Counted from the first letter of the stretch, positions 1 to 8,914 are shown. The stretch: DNA of 64,000 nucleotides from JAYWXI01 sp036016955 (GCF_036016955.1 NZ_JAYWXI010000007.1:73678-137677), one strand, 5' to 3'. Program-made: numbers and translations. The notes: generated by a model not told the origin, from the sequence alone.

Positions 1-73
1 TCTGCGTAAGATAAACCACCAATTCGCCCAAAGCTAAAAAACCAAAAATAACAAGCAAATAAGGTATAAACAT
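1..73 (-). CDS. CidA/LrgA family membrane protein, N-terminal fragment
   Basis: Only the first 24 codons are inside the window; the gene runs off the left edge. It starts at the ATG at 73-71 and encodes a hydrophobic N-terminus containing VIFGFLALGELVVYL. That resembles the first membrane helix of CidA/LrgA holin-like proteins, which typically have a GFLLLGE-type motif there. These are small inner-membrane proteins linked to murein hydrolase export and autolysis control. The match rests on one helix, so another small membrane protein is possible. Confidence 0.5.
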   Translation of the reverse strand, partial: MFIPYLLVIFGFLALGELVVYLTQ

Positions 74-133
74 AATTTATTTTTAGGTAAACAAATTTAA
101 ACAAAAGCCGCCATATCCTCCTTTTGACAAAAG

Positions 134-167
134 AAAATCCCGACAGGAGTTTTTTCTATCGGGATTT
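134..167 (-). terminator. Intrinsic terminator of the YceI gene
   Basis: The arms AAATCCCGA and TCGGGATTT are separated by about 15 nt, with a T-rich stretch following in the minus direction. The hairpin lies about 40 nt past the YceI stop codon. Confidence 0.75.
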
Positions 168-208
168 ATAAGAATCCAAAACCAACTTGCGATTTCGGGT
201 TTCGGGTT

Positions 209-886
209 TTACTTCTTAGCCACCAACGAAACAGTGAATTTCACCTCATCGTTGATTACTTTATCCGCCGCAAGGTCTTTAACCACGCTACCGGAGCTGT
301 AATTCACATTCCAAAGCGTACGGTCTATCACAATCGCATCGGAAGCCAAAGTAACCGCCTCGTCGGTCTGAGTTAACGTCACAGGAAATTTCACAGGGTT
401 ACTTTTTCCCTTTATGGTCAACTGGCCTTCCAGGATGGTTTTTTCGTTTTCTTCGGTTACTCCGCTAATATCAAGAGTCGCCGTAGGGTATTTAGACACA
501 TTAAAGAAATGATCTTGTCTTTCCGCGTCCTCGCCTTCTCCTTTCAAATGCCCCTCTAGCATTGCTCTTTTTTCGGGATCCGTAATATCGGTCACGGCAA
601 TGCTGTTCATATCGATAACGACTTTACCGCCAACAATTTTACCTTCATTTAACACAAGGGTTCCTTCTTTAACATTTACCGTTCCGTCGTGCTTGTCTCC
701 AGAAAGTTTTCCGGCCTCCCACTGAATTTTGGAATCTGCCGCCTGAACCGCATAAGACGTTCCTTCAACCGGAGCCGCTTGCGTTGTTTCCACTTGCGAA
801 GAGGACGTTTCGGATGGGGTTTCTTCCTTACAAGAAGTTACTGCAAGAGCGACAACGGCAAAAAGAGCCAACATTTTTTTGTTCAT
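209..886 (-). CDS. YceI-like domain lipoprotein
   Basis: A 225-aa exported protein. It begins with a lipoprotein signal (MNKKMLALFAVVALAVTSC, lipobox AVTSC with Cys19), so the mature protein should be lipid-anchored. A Ser/Thr/Glu-rich linker (about residues 20-42) leads into a YceI-like beta-barrel domain (about 45-225), with the SKIQWEAGKLSGDKHDGTV start and the late DRTLWNVNY motif of the family. YceI domains form lipocalin-like barrels that bind isoprenoid or other amphiphilic lipids; the ligand cannot be told from sequence. It is a single-gene unit with its own -7 box and terminator. Confidence 0.88.
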   Translation of the reverse strand: MNKKMLALFAVVALAVTSCKEETPSETSSSQVETTQAAPVEGTSYAVQAADSKIQWEAGKLSGDKHDGTVNVKEGTLVLNEGKIVGGKVVIDMNSIAVTDITDPEKRAMLEGHLKGEGEDAERQDHFFNVSKYPTATLDISGVTEENEKTILEGQLTIKGKSNPVKFPVTLTQTDEAVTLASDAIVIDRTLWNVNYSSGSVVKDLAADKVINDEVKFTVSLVAKK

Positions 887-913
887 TGGTTTGTTATTTT
901 AAAAGTTATAGAA

Positions 914-921
914 CAAAGGTA
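914..921 (-). promoter_or_regulatory. -7 box of the YceI gene
   Basis: TACCTTTG on the minus strand matches the Bacteroidetes consensus TAnnTTTG and ends 27 nt before the start codon. No clear -33 TTTG was found at the usual 17-23 nt spacing. Confidence 0.55.
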
Positions 922-1204
922 TCAATTTTTATTTATTCCATATATAAATTATAAAATTTTAACCTTAATTTTAAGAACAAAAACCTCATCGAACCGAAAT
1001 CTTCTACCGTTCATCTCCGCCAACCAACCCCACGCGCACTGCCTGCCTCAAAATTTTATTTTTTCAGAAAAGAAAAAAATTATACATTTATTGAAATTAA
1101 AACAATGCAGCTTAAATCTAAAAGAATCCGAACAAAAAAAGAAGCATTCACCAAAAAGAATTTAACGTAAAACAAAAACCTATAAAAACAAAAAACCTAC
1201 GATT
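922..1204. other. AT-rich intergenic region between YceI and acs
   Basis: This is the 5' regulatory region of acs and lies upstream of the divergent YceI gene. It is very A-rich close to acs. I see no convincing -7 box, hairpin, repeat or small gene in it. Confidence 0.5.
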
Positions 1205-3112
1205 ATGAAAAATCTGTATATAGACGATTTGCCCGACTATTTCAAACAGTACAAAAAATCCATTAAAAACCCCAAGAAATTTTGGGATCGGATTGCCGAT
1301 GAAGGCTTTGTGTGGTACCAGCGATGGACCAAAGTGGTGGATTTCGATATGGAAGAAGCCAAAATCAAATGGTTCAAAAATGCCAAATTAAACATAACCA
1401 AAAACTGTCTGGACCGTCATTTGGCCGAAAGAGGCGATAAAACGGCTATCATTTGGGAACCTAACGATCCTCGAGAAGAAGCCCAGTACATCTCTTACAA
1501 AGCGCTGCACGAAAGAGTCTGCAAAATGGCCAACGTCCTCAAAGAACTGGGCGTGGAAAAAGGCGACCGGGTTTGCATCTACCTGCCTATGATTCCCGAG
1601 CTGGCCGTTACCATGCTGGCTTGTGCCCGAATGGGAGCCATCCACTCGGTTATTTTTGCCGGCTTTTCGGATTCGGCCGTTGCTTCGCGCGTTAACGATT
1701 GCAAGGCCAAGGTTGTGGTATGTTCGGACGGAAGCTACCGCGGAAACAAAGTATTAGACCTTAAAAGCATCATCGACAAAGCCTTGGAAAAATGCCCCTC
1801 GGTCGAAAAAACGCTTGTAGTCAAAAGAACCGGCAACGAAGTGGAGATGAAAGAAGGGCGTGACGTATGGCTGGACTCTCTTTACGAAAAAGCCTCTCCC
1901 GATTTCGTTTCCAAAATCATGGATGCCGAAGATCCCTTATTCATCCTCTATACTTCCGGCTCTACGGGAAAACCCAAAGGCATGCTTCACACCACCGCAG
2001 GGTATATGGTTTACACGGCCTATACCTTCAAAAACGTTTTCAATTATAAAGAAAATGACATCTACTGGTGCACGGCCGACATCGGTTGGATTACGGGGCA
2101 TTCCTACATCATCTACGGGCCTTTGGCCAACGGAGCCACCACCGTGATTTTCGAAGGAGTCCCCACCTATCCGCAGCCCGATCGTTTTTGGGAAGTGGTC
2201 GAAAAACATAAAGTAACTCAATTTTATACGGCTCCCACTGCCATCCGCTCTTTGGCCAAAGAATCATCAGAATGGGTGGAGAAACACGACCTTTCCAGCC
2301 TAAGGGTCATCGGGTCGGTTGGCGAACCCATCAACGATGAAGCCTGGCATTGGTACAACGACCATGTGGGAAAGAAAAAATGCCCGATTGTAGATACCTG
2401 GTGGCAAACGGAAACCGGAGGCATACTGATTTCGCCTATCCCTTTCGTAACTCCCACCAAGCCCACCTATGCCACCCTTCCGCTTCCAGGGATCCAGCCT
2501 GTATTGATGGACGAAAAACGCAACGAAATTACGGGAAATCAAGTCAATGGAAACCTCTGCATCCGCTTTCCCTGGCCGGGCATCGCCCGTACGATTTGGG
2601 GCGATCACCAACGTTATAAAGACACCTATTTTTCGGCTTTTCCAGGAAAATACTTCACGGGAGACGGCGCCCTCAGAGATGAAACGGGCTATTACCGAAT
2701 CACCGGACGGGTGGATGACGTCATCATCGTTTCGGGACACAATTTAGGAACCGCTCCTATCGAAGACAGTATCAACCAGCACCCTGCCGTAGCCGAATCC
2801 GCCATCGTAGGTTACCCTCACGACATCAAAGGCAGTGCCCTGTACGGCTTTGTAATGCTGAAAGAAAGCGGCGAAATTAGAGACCGGGATAATCTGCGAA
2901 AGGAAATCAACATGATGATTTCGGATTCGATAGGCCCTATTGCCAAACTGGATAAAATACAATTTGTCGATGCTCTACCCAAAACCCGTTCAGGCAAAAT
3001 CATGAGACGAATCCTCCGCAAAATTGCCGAGGGCGATTTTAATAATTTCGGTGACACTTCCACCCTGCTCAACCCCGAAATCATCGAAGACATCAAAAAC
3101 GGAAAACTCTAA
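1205..3112 (+). CDS. acs: Acetyl-CoA synthetase (AMP-forming)
   Basis: A 635-aa cytosolic acyl-adenylate-forming enzyme making acetyl-CoA from acetate, ATP and CoA through acetyl-AMP. Full family length. Visible motifs: the phosphate-binding loop YTSGSTGKPKG (249-259), the adenine/acetyl pocket motif DTWWQTETGG (397-406), YFTGDGA near 483 and the hinge region near 500. The C-terminal lid carries KTRSGKIMRR (593-602); its Lys598 is the catalytic lysine acetylated by Pat-type enzymes in homologues. The start ATG lies in an A-rich stretch with no Shine-Dalgarno, normal for this group. It is a single-gene unit closed by a strong terminator. Confidence 0.97.
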   Translation: MKNLYIDDLPDYFKQYKKSIKNPKKFWDRIADEGFVWYQRWTKVVDFDMEEAKIKWFKNAKLNITKNCLDRHLAERGDKTAIIWEPNDPREEAQYISYKALHERVCKMANVLKELGVEKGDRVCIYLPMIPELAVTMLACARMGAIHSVIFAGFSDSAVASRVNDCKAKVVVCSDGSYRGNKVLDLKSIIDKALEKCPSVEKTLVVKRTGNEVEMKEGRDVWLDSLYEKASPDFVSKIMDAEDPLFILYTSGSTGKPKGMLHTTAGYMVYTAYTFKNVFNYKENDIYWCTADIGWITGHSYIIYGPLANGATTVIFEGVPTYPQPDRFWEVVEKHKVTQFYTAPTAIRSLAKESSEWVEKHDLSSLRVIGSVGEPINDEAWHWYNDHVGKKKCPIVDTWWQTETGGILISPIPFVTPTKPTYATLPLPGIQPVLMDEKRNEITGNQVNGNLCIRFPWPGIARTIWGDHQRYKDTYFSAFPGKYFTGDGALRDETGYYRITGRVDDVIIVSGHNLGTAPIEDSINQHPAVAESAIVGYPHDIKGSALYGFVMLKESGEIRDRDNLRKEINMMISDSIGPIAKLDKIQFVDALPKTRSGKIMRRILRKIAEGDFNNFGDTSTLLNPEIIEDIKNGKL

Positions 3113-3155
3113 ATCACAATGGTCGCTTTTAAGTTCTAAGCGTTTATAATCGCCC

Positions 3156-3188
3156 AAAAATCCCTTGCCACCTTACGCAAGGGATTTT
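3156..3188 (+). terminator. Intrinsic terminator of acs
   Basis: A 12-bp perfect stem (AAAATCCCTTGC with GCAAGGGATTTT) and an 8-nt loop, 44 nt after the acs stop. It separates acs from the small-RNA candidate and relA downstream. Confidence 0.85.
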
Positions 3189-3288
3189 GATTTAGCTCGA
3201 ATTAAGGCATTGTTAAAGTAAAAAACTGATTTTTATCAATTTCAGACTAAAAAAAGCGTTCTGCATTCCATTTCTTTAAAATTTAGCC

Positions 3289-3296
3289 TAAATTTG
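3289..3296 (+). promoter_or_regulatory. -7 box before small-RNA candidate 1
   Basis: TAAATTTG matches TAnnTTTG. A TTC at 3266-3268 stands where a -33 TTG would be (20-nt spacing), so the -33 element is weak. The predicted start is near 3303. Confidence 0.5.
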
Positions 3297-3302
3297 TCGC
3301 CA

Positions 3303-3393
3303 TAAAATCGATTGATTTGATTTTAGGTTAAAGTTTAAGTTTTTTTTCATATTTTTCATGAACGCCGCGGAGAAAGTTCTTCGCGGCGTTTTT
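3303..3393 (+). ncRNA. Small-RNA or leader-attenuator candidate 1
   Basis: A predicted transcript of about 90 nt between a -7 box (3289-3296) and a strong terminator hairpin (3361-3393), with no + strand reading frame. It carries a motif at 3326-3350 (GG-TTAAAG ... T8-CAT) that recurs at 41479-41506 in the second candidate, also in front of a terminator hairpin. It lies 54 nt upstream of relA, so it could be an independent sRNA or a relA leader with an attenuator. Rfam Flavo-1 is one family to compare; I cannot assign it by eye. Confidence 0.45.
3361..3393 (+). terminator. Strong hairpin terminator upstream of relA
   Basis: The arms AACGCCGCG and CGCGGCGTT are extended inward by a G-T pair and AGA/TCT, and T5 follows. 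It lies before relA rather than after a gene, so it ends the small-RNA candidate or attenuates relA. Confidence 0.8.
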
Positions 3394-3446
3394 GCTTGGC
3401 TTATTTCGTTTTTTTTCCTACATTCGTGGGTTTAAAGGTTTGAGAG

Positions 3447-5648
3447 ATGTACGATTTAGAAAAAGAAAACAAAGAAATCCTTGCACGGTACAAAGATTTA
3501 ATCACCAACACTTACCGCACGCTTAACGAAGAACAAAACAAACTCATTCGCAAGGCGTTCGACATCGCATTGGACGCCCATAAAGACCAACGCCGAAAAA
3601 CCGGAGAACCCTACATCTACCACCCCATAGAGGTGGCCAAAATCGTAGCCAACGAAATCGGTTTGGGAACCACTTCCATTGCCTGTGCTCTGCTTCACGA
3701 CGTGATTGAAGATTCGGAGTACACCTATGACGATCTCGACAAAATTTTCGGCAAAAAAATTGCGGATATCGTCAACGGATTGACCAAGATATCGATCATG
3801 AACCACCAAAACATCTCGATACAATCCGAAAATTACCGAAAACTTCTCCTTACCCTCTCCGAAGATTTCAGGGTCATTCTCATTAAAATTGCCGACCGCC
3901 TGCACAACATGCGCACCTTGGAAAGCATGGCGCCAGACAAACAGAAAAAAATCGCTTCGGAAACCGTCTATATCTATGCGCCTCTCGCCCACCGTTTAGG
4001 GCTCTATAACATTAAATCCGAACTGGAAGATCTCTCCCTCAAATACAATAATCCGGAAGTCTATCAGGAAATTCAAGCCAAATTGAAACTCGCAAGAGAG
4101 CACCGCGAAAAATACGTGGAAGAATTCAAAAAAGAAGTCTCCGAAAGGCTAAAAGAAGAAGACCTGAATTTCACCATTAAAGGGAGAGCCAAAGCCATTT
4201 CTTCGATCTACAGAAAAATGCTAAAACAGGGCGTTCCCTTCGAGGAAGTGTTTGACAACTATGCCATTCGGATTATTTATAAATCCGACGCCAAGAACGA
4301 AAAATTTCTCGCTTGGAAAATCTACTCTATCGTAACGGACCTTTACCACAGCAACCCTCTGCGAATGAGAGACTGGATCTCCCAACCGCGCTCCACCGGC
4401 TACGAAAGTCTTCACCTGACCGTTTTGGGCCCCGATAAAAAATGGATTGAAGTCCAAATCCGTTCCGAACGTATGGACGACATTGCCGAAAAAGGAGTCG
4501 CCGCCCATTACAAATACAAAGAAGGATTCCGCCACAGCTCCGACGATCACAATTTTGAACGTTGGGTGAGCGAAATAAGGGAAGTCCTCGAACAGCAACA
4601 AAGTCTTTCCACTCCCGAGTTGCTGGATAACATCAAGCTCAATCTCTATTCTAAAGAAGTCTTCGTTTTTACTCCCAAAGGCGAAATTAAAACCCTGCCC
4701 GTAGGAGCCACGGCCCTGGATTTCGCTTTTTCCGTTCACTCCGACTTAGGCACCAAATGTTTGGGTGCAAAAATCAACGGAAAACTTGTCCCCATTTCCT
4801 ACAAGCTGAAAAATGGCGACCAAGTGGACATTCTCTCCTCCCAAAATCAAAAACCAAAAGCCGACTGGCTGGACATCGTAGTCACCTCAAAAGCCAAGTC
4901 GAAAATCAAAAATTACCTCAATTCCCAAAAAAACGACATCGTCCAAGAAGGAAAAGAAATTCTTCAGCGCAAATTACGCCACGTCAAAATTAATTTTAAT
5001 GACGACGTGGTCAATAAAATGCAAAAGTTTTTCAACTTCAAAACTTCACAAGAATTGTTCATCGCCTTCCAAGACGGCACACTCGACACGGGAGACCTCA
5101 GACGCTACATCGAAAGCAAAAGCGTCTTCAACAACCTCCTCAACCGTTTCCGAAAATCACCAAACAAAAATCCAGGGCATGACGACGCTTCCGAAACCCA
5201 TTTGGACATGATCGTTTTCGGAAAGGACGAAGAAAAACTCAACTACGGCTATGCCAAATGCTGCACGGTCATCCCCGGAGATAAAATTTTCGGTTTCATT
5301 ACCATCTCCGAAGGCATCAAGGTGCATAACGACAATTGCCCCAACGCCATCAACCTAAGAGCCCAATACGACTATCGGGTCATGCCGGCAAAATGGATCA
5401 ATTCGGAAAGCTTCAAAAACCGCGTCAAAATTGAAGTGGAAGGCCTCGACCGCCTGGGCATGATTAACGACATCGCACAAGTCATCAGTAGCGGCATGAG
5501 CATCGACATGAAAGGCATGACCATCTCCAGCAACGAAGGACTCTTTACCGGAACCATTAATCTGGAAGTCAAAAATAAAACCCAATTGGAAGAAACCCTG
5601 AAACAAATCAAAAAAATTGAAGGCGTAACCAAAGTAAAACGATTATAA
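3447..5648 (+). CDS. Bifunctional (p)ppGpp synthetase/hydrolase (RelA/SpoT homologue)
   Basis: A 733-aa long RSH enzyme that makes and degrades the stringent-response alarmone (p)ppGpp. The N-terminal HD hydrolase domain is intact (HP at 59-60, LLHDVIED with His84-Asp85, IADRLHNM near 147). The synthetase domain follows (about 230-340, RAKAISSIYRKM and STGYESLHLTV), then a TGS domain (about 400-460, VFTPKGEIKTLPVGATALDF), a zinc-finger/helical region with YAKCCTVIPGD, and a C-terminal ACT domain. An intact HD site suggests a SpoT-like bifunctional enzyme. nhaA follows after 19 nt and may be cotranscribed. A hairpin terminator lies just upstream of the gene. Confidence 0.95.
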   Translation: MYDLEKENKEILARYKDLITNTYRTLNEEQNKLIRKAFDIALDAHKDQRRKTGEPYIYHPIEVAKIVANEIGLGTTSIACALLHDVIEDSEYTYDDLDKIFGKKIADIVNGLTKISIMNHQNISIQSENYRKLLLTLSEDFRVILIKIADRLHNMRTLESMAPDKQKKIASETVYIYAPLAHRLGLYNIKSELEDLSLKYNNPEVYQEIQAKLKLAREHREKYVEEFKKEVSERLKEEDLNFTIKGRAKAISSIYRKMLKQGVPFEEVFDNYAIRIIYKSDAKNEKFLAWKIYSIVTDLYHSNPLRMRDWISQPRSTGYESLHLTVLGPDKKWIEVQIRSERMDDIAEKGVAAHYKYKEGFRHSSDDHNFERWVSEIREVLEQQQSLSTPELLDNIKLNLYSKEVFVFTPKGEIKTLPVGATALDFAFSVHSDLGTKCLGAKINGKLVPISYKLKNGDQVDILSSQNQKPKADWLDIVVTSKAKSKIKNYLNSQKNDIVQEGKEILQRKLRHVKINFNDDVVNKMQKFFNFKTSQELFIAFQDGTLDTGDLRRYIESKSVFNNLLNRFRKSPNKNPGHDDASETHLDMIVFGKDEEKLNYGYAKCCTVIPGDKIFGFITISEGIKVHNDNCPNAINLRAQYDYRVMPAKWINSESFKNRVKIEVEGLDRLGMINDIAQVISSGMSIDMKGMTISSNEGLFTGTINLEVKNKTQLEETLKQIKKIEGVTKVKRL

Positions 5649-5667
5649 AACCTAAAAATATTACCGA

Positions 5668-6819
5668 ATGCGATTAACCAAGTACTTTCGAGACTTTTTT
5701 CACTCCAGCCAGTCTTCGGGAATCCTCCTGATTATCTGCGTTTTCATCTCGCTAATGATAGCCAACTCCTCTTTGGGAGGCCGCTACCAGGAATTACTGG
5801 AGCACCCCATCGGCCCTTATTCGCTCAGTGTATGGATTAATGACGGGCTTATGGCTGTATTCTTTTTGCTGGTGGGATTGGAAATCAAACGCGAAATTAT
5901 TGAAGGCGAACTATCCAACTTTAAAAATGCCTCCTTACCCATTTTCGCTGCCATCGGCGGAATGCTGGTTCCCGCAGCCATCTATGCCGCTTTCAATGCC
6001 GGCACGGACTATGCCAACGGTTGGGGAATCCCCATGGCCACCGACATCGCCTTCTCCCTAGCGGTCATCAGTATGCTAGGAAAAAGAGTTCCGGCAGCCA
6101 TCAAAATATTCCTTGCCGCATTAGCCATTGTGGACGATTTGGGAGCCATTGTCGTCATCGCCATCTTCTACACCGATGAACTCCATTGGAATTACCTTTT
6201 AATGAGTGGCGGCATTATCTTACTCCTCGCCGCGCTTAACTTTTTCAAGGTCAAAAAGCATGTCTTTTACCTCGCCCCAGGAGTTGCTCTTTGGTACCTC
6301 ATGCATCACTCCGGTATCCATGCCACTATCGCAGGTGTACTTTTGGCCTTTACCATCCCCACCAACGCTTCCGATACCGAAATCTCACCATTGGAGAAAC
6401 TCGAGCACAAACTCCATACGCCCGTTAACTTTTTCATCATGCCGATTTTTGCACTGGCCAACACCAATATCGCTCTTAAATCGGGAATGGTGGACGGCTT
6501 ATTCACCAATTTCGGCTTTGGTATCATCGGAGGATTGGTCTTAGGAAAAGTCATCGGCATCTGCCTCTTCTCTTTTATTGCCGTAAAAACCAAAATCAGC
6601 GGACTGCCCCAACACAGCCGCTGGAGCCACATGATCGGTACCGGATTTTTAGCGGGAATAGGCTTTACCATGTCCATCTTTATCGCCCTACTTTCCTTCA
6701 AAGGGCATCCTGAAATCCAAGAAGAAGCCAAATTTGCCATTCTAATCGCCTCCATTTTGTCAGCCATCATCGGATTCAACCTTCTAAAATTAGCCGGAAA
6801 GAAAAAAAACGCCGTTTAA
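5668..6819 (+). CDS. nhaA: Na+/H+ antiporter NhaA
   Basis: A 383-aa inner-membrane antiporter exchanging cytoplasmic Na+ for external H+. It has about 12 hydrophobic helices. The family motifs are present: FLLVGLEIKREIIEGEL (around 66-82), GWGIPMATDIAFSLAV (118-133) and AIVDDLGAIVVIA with the paired Asp residues that bind Na+/H+ in helix V. The C-terminus has GIGFTMSIFIA. It follows relA closely and converges on the BrkB-like gene with only 22 nt between stop codons. Confidence 0.95.
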   Translation: MRLTKYFRDFFHSSQSSGILLIICVFISLMIANSSLGGRYQELLEHPIGPYSLSVWINDGLMAVFFLLVGLEIKREIIEGELSNFKNASLPIFAAIGGMLVPAAIYAAFNAGTDYANGWGIPMATDIAFSLAVISMLGKRVPAAIKIFLAALAIVDDLGAIVVIAIFYTDELHWNYLLMSGGIILLLAALNFFKVKKHVFYLAPGVALWYLMHHSGIHATIAGVLLAFTIPTNASDTEISPLEKLEHKLHTPVNFFIMPIFALANTNIALKSGMVDGLFTNFGFGIIGGLVLGKVIGICLFSFIAVKTKISGLPQHSRWSHMIGTGFLAGIGFTMSIFIALLSFKGHPEIQEEAKFAILIASILSAIIGFNLLKLAGKKKNAV

Positions 6820-6841
6820 AACAAGTGTTTAAACCGTTCAC

Positions 6842-7831
6842 TCATTCTTCGAGGGGAGCGCCATCGGTTCGCTCACCCTCTTTTTTTTCGGCCTCGGAAG
6901 CCTCTAAAAGTTGCTTTTGCCTTTCGGAATAAAGTTTCTCCATCCGAACCCGGCGAATCGCCAAATTCAATTCACTACCGAAAAGAAGCAGATACACATT
7001 GACATTCACCCAAACCATAAGCAAAATCATTGAGCCAATAGAGCCGTAAAGCACATTGTAACGTGCAAAATTCTTAACATAAATCGCAAACCCGTAAGTC
7101 GTCAAAAAAAACAAAACGGAAGTTAAAACCGCTCCGGGAACCGCTTGTTTAAACTTGGTAATCTTTACCGTCCCAACCCAGTAAAATAGAGTAAGAAGTA
7201 AAAAGTAAAATAACGGAAAAGAAATAAACCCAATCATTTTACTCAGATTATTAACAAACCATGAAATATTATAACTCGGCGTAAACAACTTCAGAACCAC
7301 CTCCACGTAATAAATCCCAAACAAAGCCAATAGTACGACACTGACAAAACCTATCGTTACAAAAAAAGCCACGATAAACTCCTTCACATCACTGAGCTTC
7401 TCCTCACTATTTTCATTGAATCCATCAATGAGCGCAAACGTCCCATTCGTGGCAAAGAGAAGCGCCAAGACAATGGTCACATTACTCAAAGTAGACGTAT
7501 TGGGAATAATGTTATCCTGAATATAGGTGATGACGTCACTCTCTATTTTTCCCGGAAAAATATTATGCATCAACACCTCAAAAATATAAAACTGCAACTT
7601 GTCGTAATGAGGCAAAAAAGGCAAAATAGATAATAAAAAAAGAATGAAAGGAAAAAGGGAAAAAACGAAGTTCCAAGAAATCGCCGCCGCCTTGCGCCCA
7701 ATCTGCCCCTTAAAAATCCCCTGAATGTAAATTTGAAACATTTTGTAAAGCGAAATCCCCAAAAACGGAAGATGAATTCCGTCCAAAAAACGGTAGAGTT
7801 TTTTTATGAATATAGGTGTTTTTACCGCCAT
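6842..7831 (-). CDS. YihY/BrkB family inner-membrane protein
   Basis: A 329-aa polytopic membrane protein from the ATG at 7831. The longer reading frame begins at a TTG (7852) inside its own predicted -7 box, so that start is not used. Family signs are the early GRKAAAISWNFVFSLFPF helix, several long hydrophobic segments and the PGAVLTSVLFFLTTYGFAIYV region, followed by GSIGSMILLMVWV. The charged C-terminal tail is cytoplasmic. The biochemical role is unknown; the old RNase BN label for this family is wrong. It shares a divergent promoter region with rlmH. Confidence 0.88.
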   Translation of the reverse strand: MAVKTPIFIKKLYRFLDGIHLPFLGISLYKMFQIYIQGIFKGQIGRKAAAISWNFVFSLFPFILFLLSILPFLPHYDKLQFYIFEVLMHNIFPGKIESDVITYIQDNIIPNTSTLSNVTIVLALLFATNGTFALIDGFNENSEEKLSDVKEFIVAFFVTIGFVSVVLLALFGIYYVEVVLKLFTPSYNISWFVNNLSKMIGFISFPLFYFLLLTLFYWVGTVKITKFKQAVPGAVLTSVLFFLTTYGFAIYVKNFARYNVLYGSIGSMILLMVWVNVNVYLLLFGSELNLAIRRVRMEKLYSERQKQLLEASEAEKKEGERTDGAPLEE

Positions 7832-7836
7832 TGAAG

Positions 7837-7857
7837 TATCTTTGCCGCACAAAGATA
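7837..7857. promoter_or_regulatory. Divergent overlapping promoters of rlmH and the BrkB gene
   Basis: TATCTTTG (7837-7844, + strand, toward rlmH) and its exact reverse complement (7850-7857, minus strand, toward the BrkB gene) are separated by five bases. The 21-bp element is a perfect 8-bp inverted repeat. Both boxes match TAnnTTTG. Leaders would be about 10-20 nt on each side. Confidence 0.65.
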
Positions 7858-7861
7858 AGAA

Positions 7862-8335
7862 ATGCGCATTAATTTACTCTGCATCGGAAAAACCGACGAC
7901 CGCGAAATACGAACCCTGCTGGCTTATTACACCAGCCGTCTTCCCCGCCATTGGAACTTTGAAATCATCGAAATTCCCGACGTAAAAAATGCCAAAAATC
8001 TAACCCCTGAACTCCTGAAAAAAGAAGAAGCCAAATTATTTCAAAACCACCTCGATTCTGGCGACATGGTAATTCTTTTAGATGAGAAAGGCAAGCAATA
8101 CAGCAGTAGAGATTTTGCCCAAAAGCTCGACCATTGGATGAATCACTCCGTAAAAAAAATCACTTTTCTAATCGGGGGCGCCTACGGTTTTGCCGAAGAA
8201 ATTCATCACCGGGGAAATGAAAAAATCGCCCTTTCCAAAATGACATTCACCCATCAAATGGTAAGACTTTTCATCGTGGAGCAACTCTACCGTGCCGATC
8301 AAATCCTTCAGGGCAAACCCTATCACAACGATTAA
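7862..8335 (+). CDS. rlmH: 23S rRNA (pseudouridine-1915-N3)-methyltransferase RlmH
   Basis: A 157-aa SPOUT-class methyltransferase that methylates pseudouridine 1915 in helix 69 of 23S rRNA using SAM. It is full length with the deep trefoil-knot motifs: LLDEKGKQYSSRDFA (about 78-92), the SAM-binding FLIGGAYGFAEE (about 102-113) and the C-terminal EQLYRADQILQGKPYHND. Its start lies 17 nt after the -7 box. It converges on the PAP2 gene with 13 nt between stops and no terminator between them. Confidence 0.96.
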   Translation: MRINLLCIGKTDDREIRTLLAYYTSRLPRHWNFEIIEIPDVKNAKNLTPELLKKEEAKLFQNHLDSGDMVILLDEKGKQYSSRDFAQKLDHWMNHSVKKITFLIGGAYGFAEEIHHRGNEKIALSKMTFTHQMVRLFIVEQLYRADQILQGKPYHND

Positions 8336-8348
8336 ACAAAAGAAAAAA

Positions 8349-8909
8349 TCAAGCGCCGGTCTTACGAATGGTATTAAGCGCCAAAGTGGAGAAAAAACCA
8401 CCCAAAAGTACCCCCACGGTTGTGCCGAAAAACACATCCAAAGGAAAATGCACCCCCAAATAAATCCGACTGTAAGAAACCACCGCCGCCCAAAGAAAAA
8501 GAAGGCTCCCCATCCCTCGAACACGACGGTATAGCATCCTAGCAACAAACATCGCAACAAAAAACGTATTGGAAGCATGCGCCGAATAAAACCCATAAGA
8601 GCCTCCACAGCGCACCTTTCGCATTACTCCTTCCAAAAGCGGATCATGGCAGGGACGAAGCCTGGCAATACCATCCTTAAAGATTCCCGAAATCTGATCG
8701 GACGCAGCCACCCCCAACCCAATGAAGATAACAACATAAAATAAAGCCTTGCGCGAATAATTTTTGTAAATCAAATACAGCAAAATCACATAAAGCGGAA
8801 TCCAGATCCACTTATCGGAAACCATAATCCAAAAATTATCAAAAGGCTCACTCCCCAAACGGTTGAGCCAAAGAAAAAGCGAACGGTCTTCTCGTATGAT
8901 TTCGTCCAT
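8349..8909 (-). CDS. PAP2-family membrane phosphatase
   Basis: A 186-aa integral-membrane acid phosphatase of the PAP2 type. The three-part active site is present: KDGIARLRPC (KxxxxxxRP, about 76-85), the SAH motif in YGFYSAHASNTF (about 104-115) and SRIYLGVHFPLDV (SRxxxxxHxxxD, about 146-158). It has about five membrane helices. Such enzymes dephosphorylate lipid phosphates such as undecaprenyl pyrophosphate, phosphatidate or lipid A; the substrate here is undetermined. The TatA-like gene ends 5 nt upstream, so the two are probably cotranscribed. Confidence 0.92.
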   Translation of the reverse strand: MDEIIREDRSLFLWLNRLGSEPFDNFWIMVSDKWIWIPLYVILLYLIYKNYSRKALFYVVIFIGLGVAASDQISGIFKDGIARLRPCHDPLLEGVMRKVRCGGSYGFYSAHASNTFFVAMFVARMLYRRVRGMGSLLFLWAAVVSYSRIYLGVHFPLDVFFGTTVGVLLGGFFSTLALNTIRKTGA

Positions 8910-8914
8910 GAAAT

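Noticed and set aside
689..1165. A + strand reading frame of 158 aa overlapping the YceI gene
   Set aside because: It runs antisense through YceI and into an AT-rich gap and encodes a low-complexity basic sequence; it is a shadow.
3303..3350. Minus-strand mini-frames at the two small-RNA loci beginning MKKNL
   Set aside because: Both are 17-20 codons, arise from the shared T8-CAT motif read backwards, and the terminator T-runs point the other way. They are more likely by-products of the sRNA motif.
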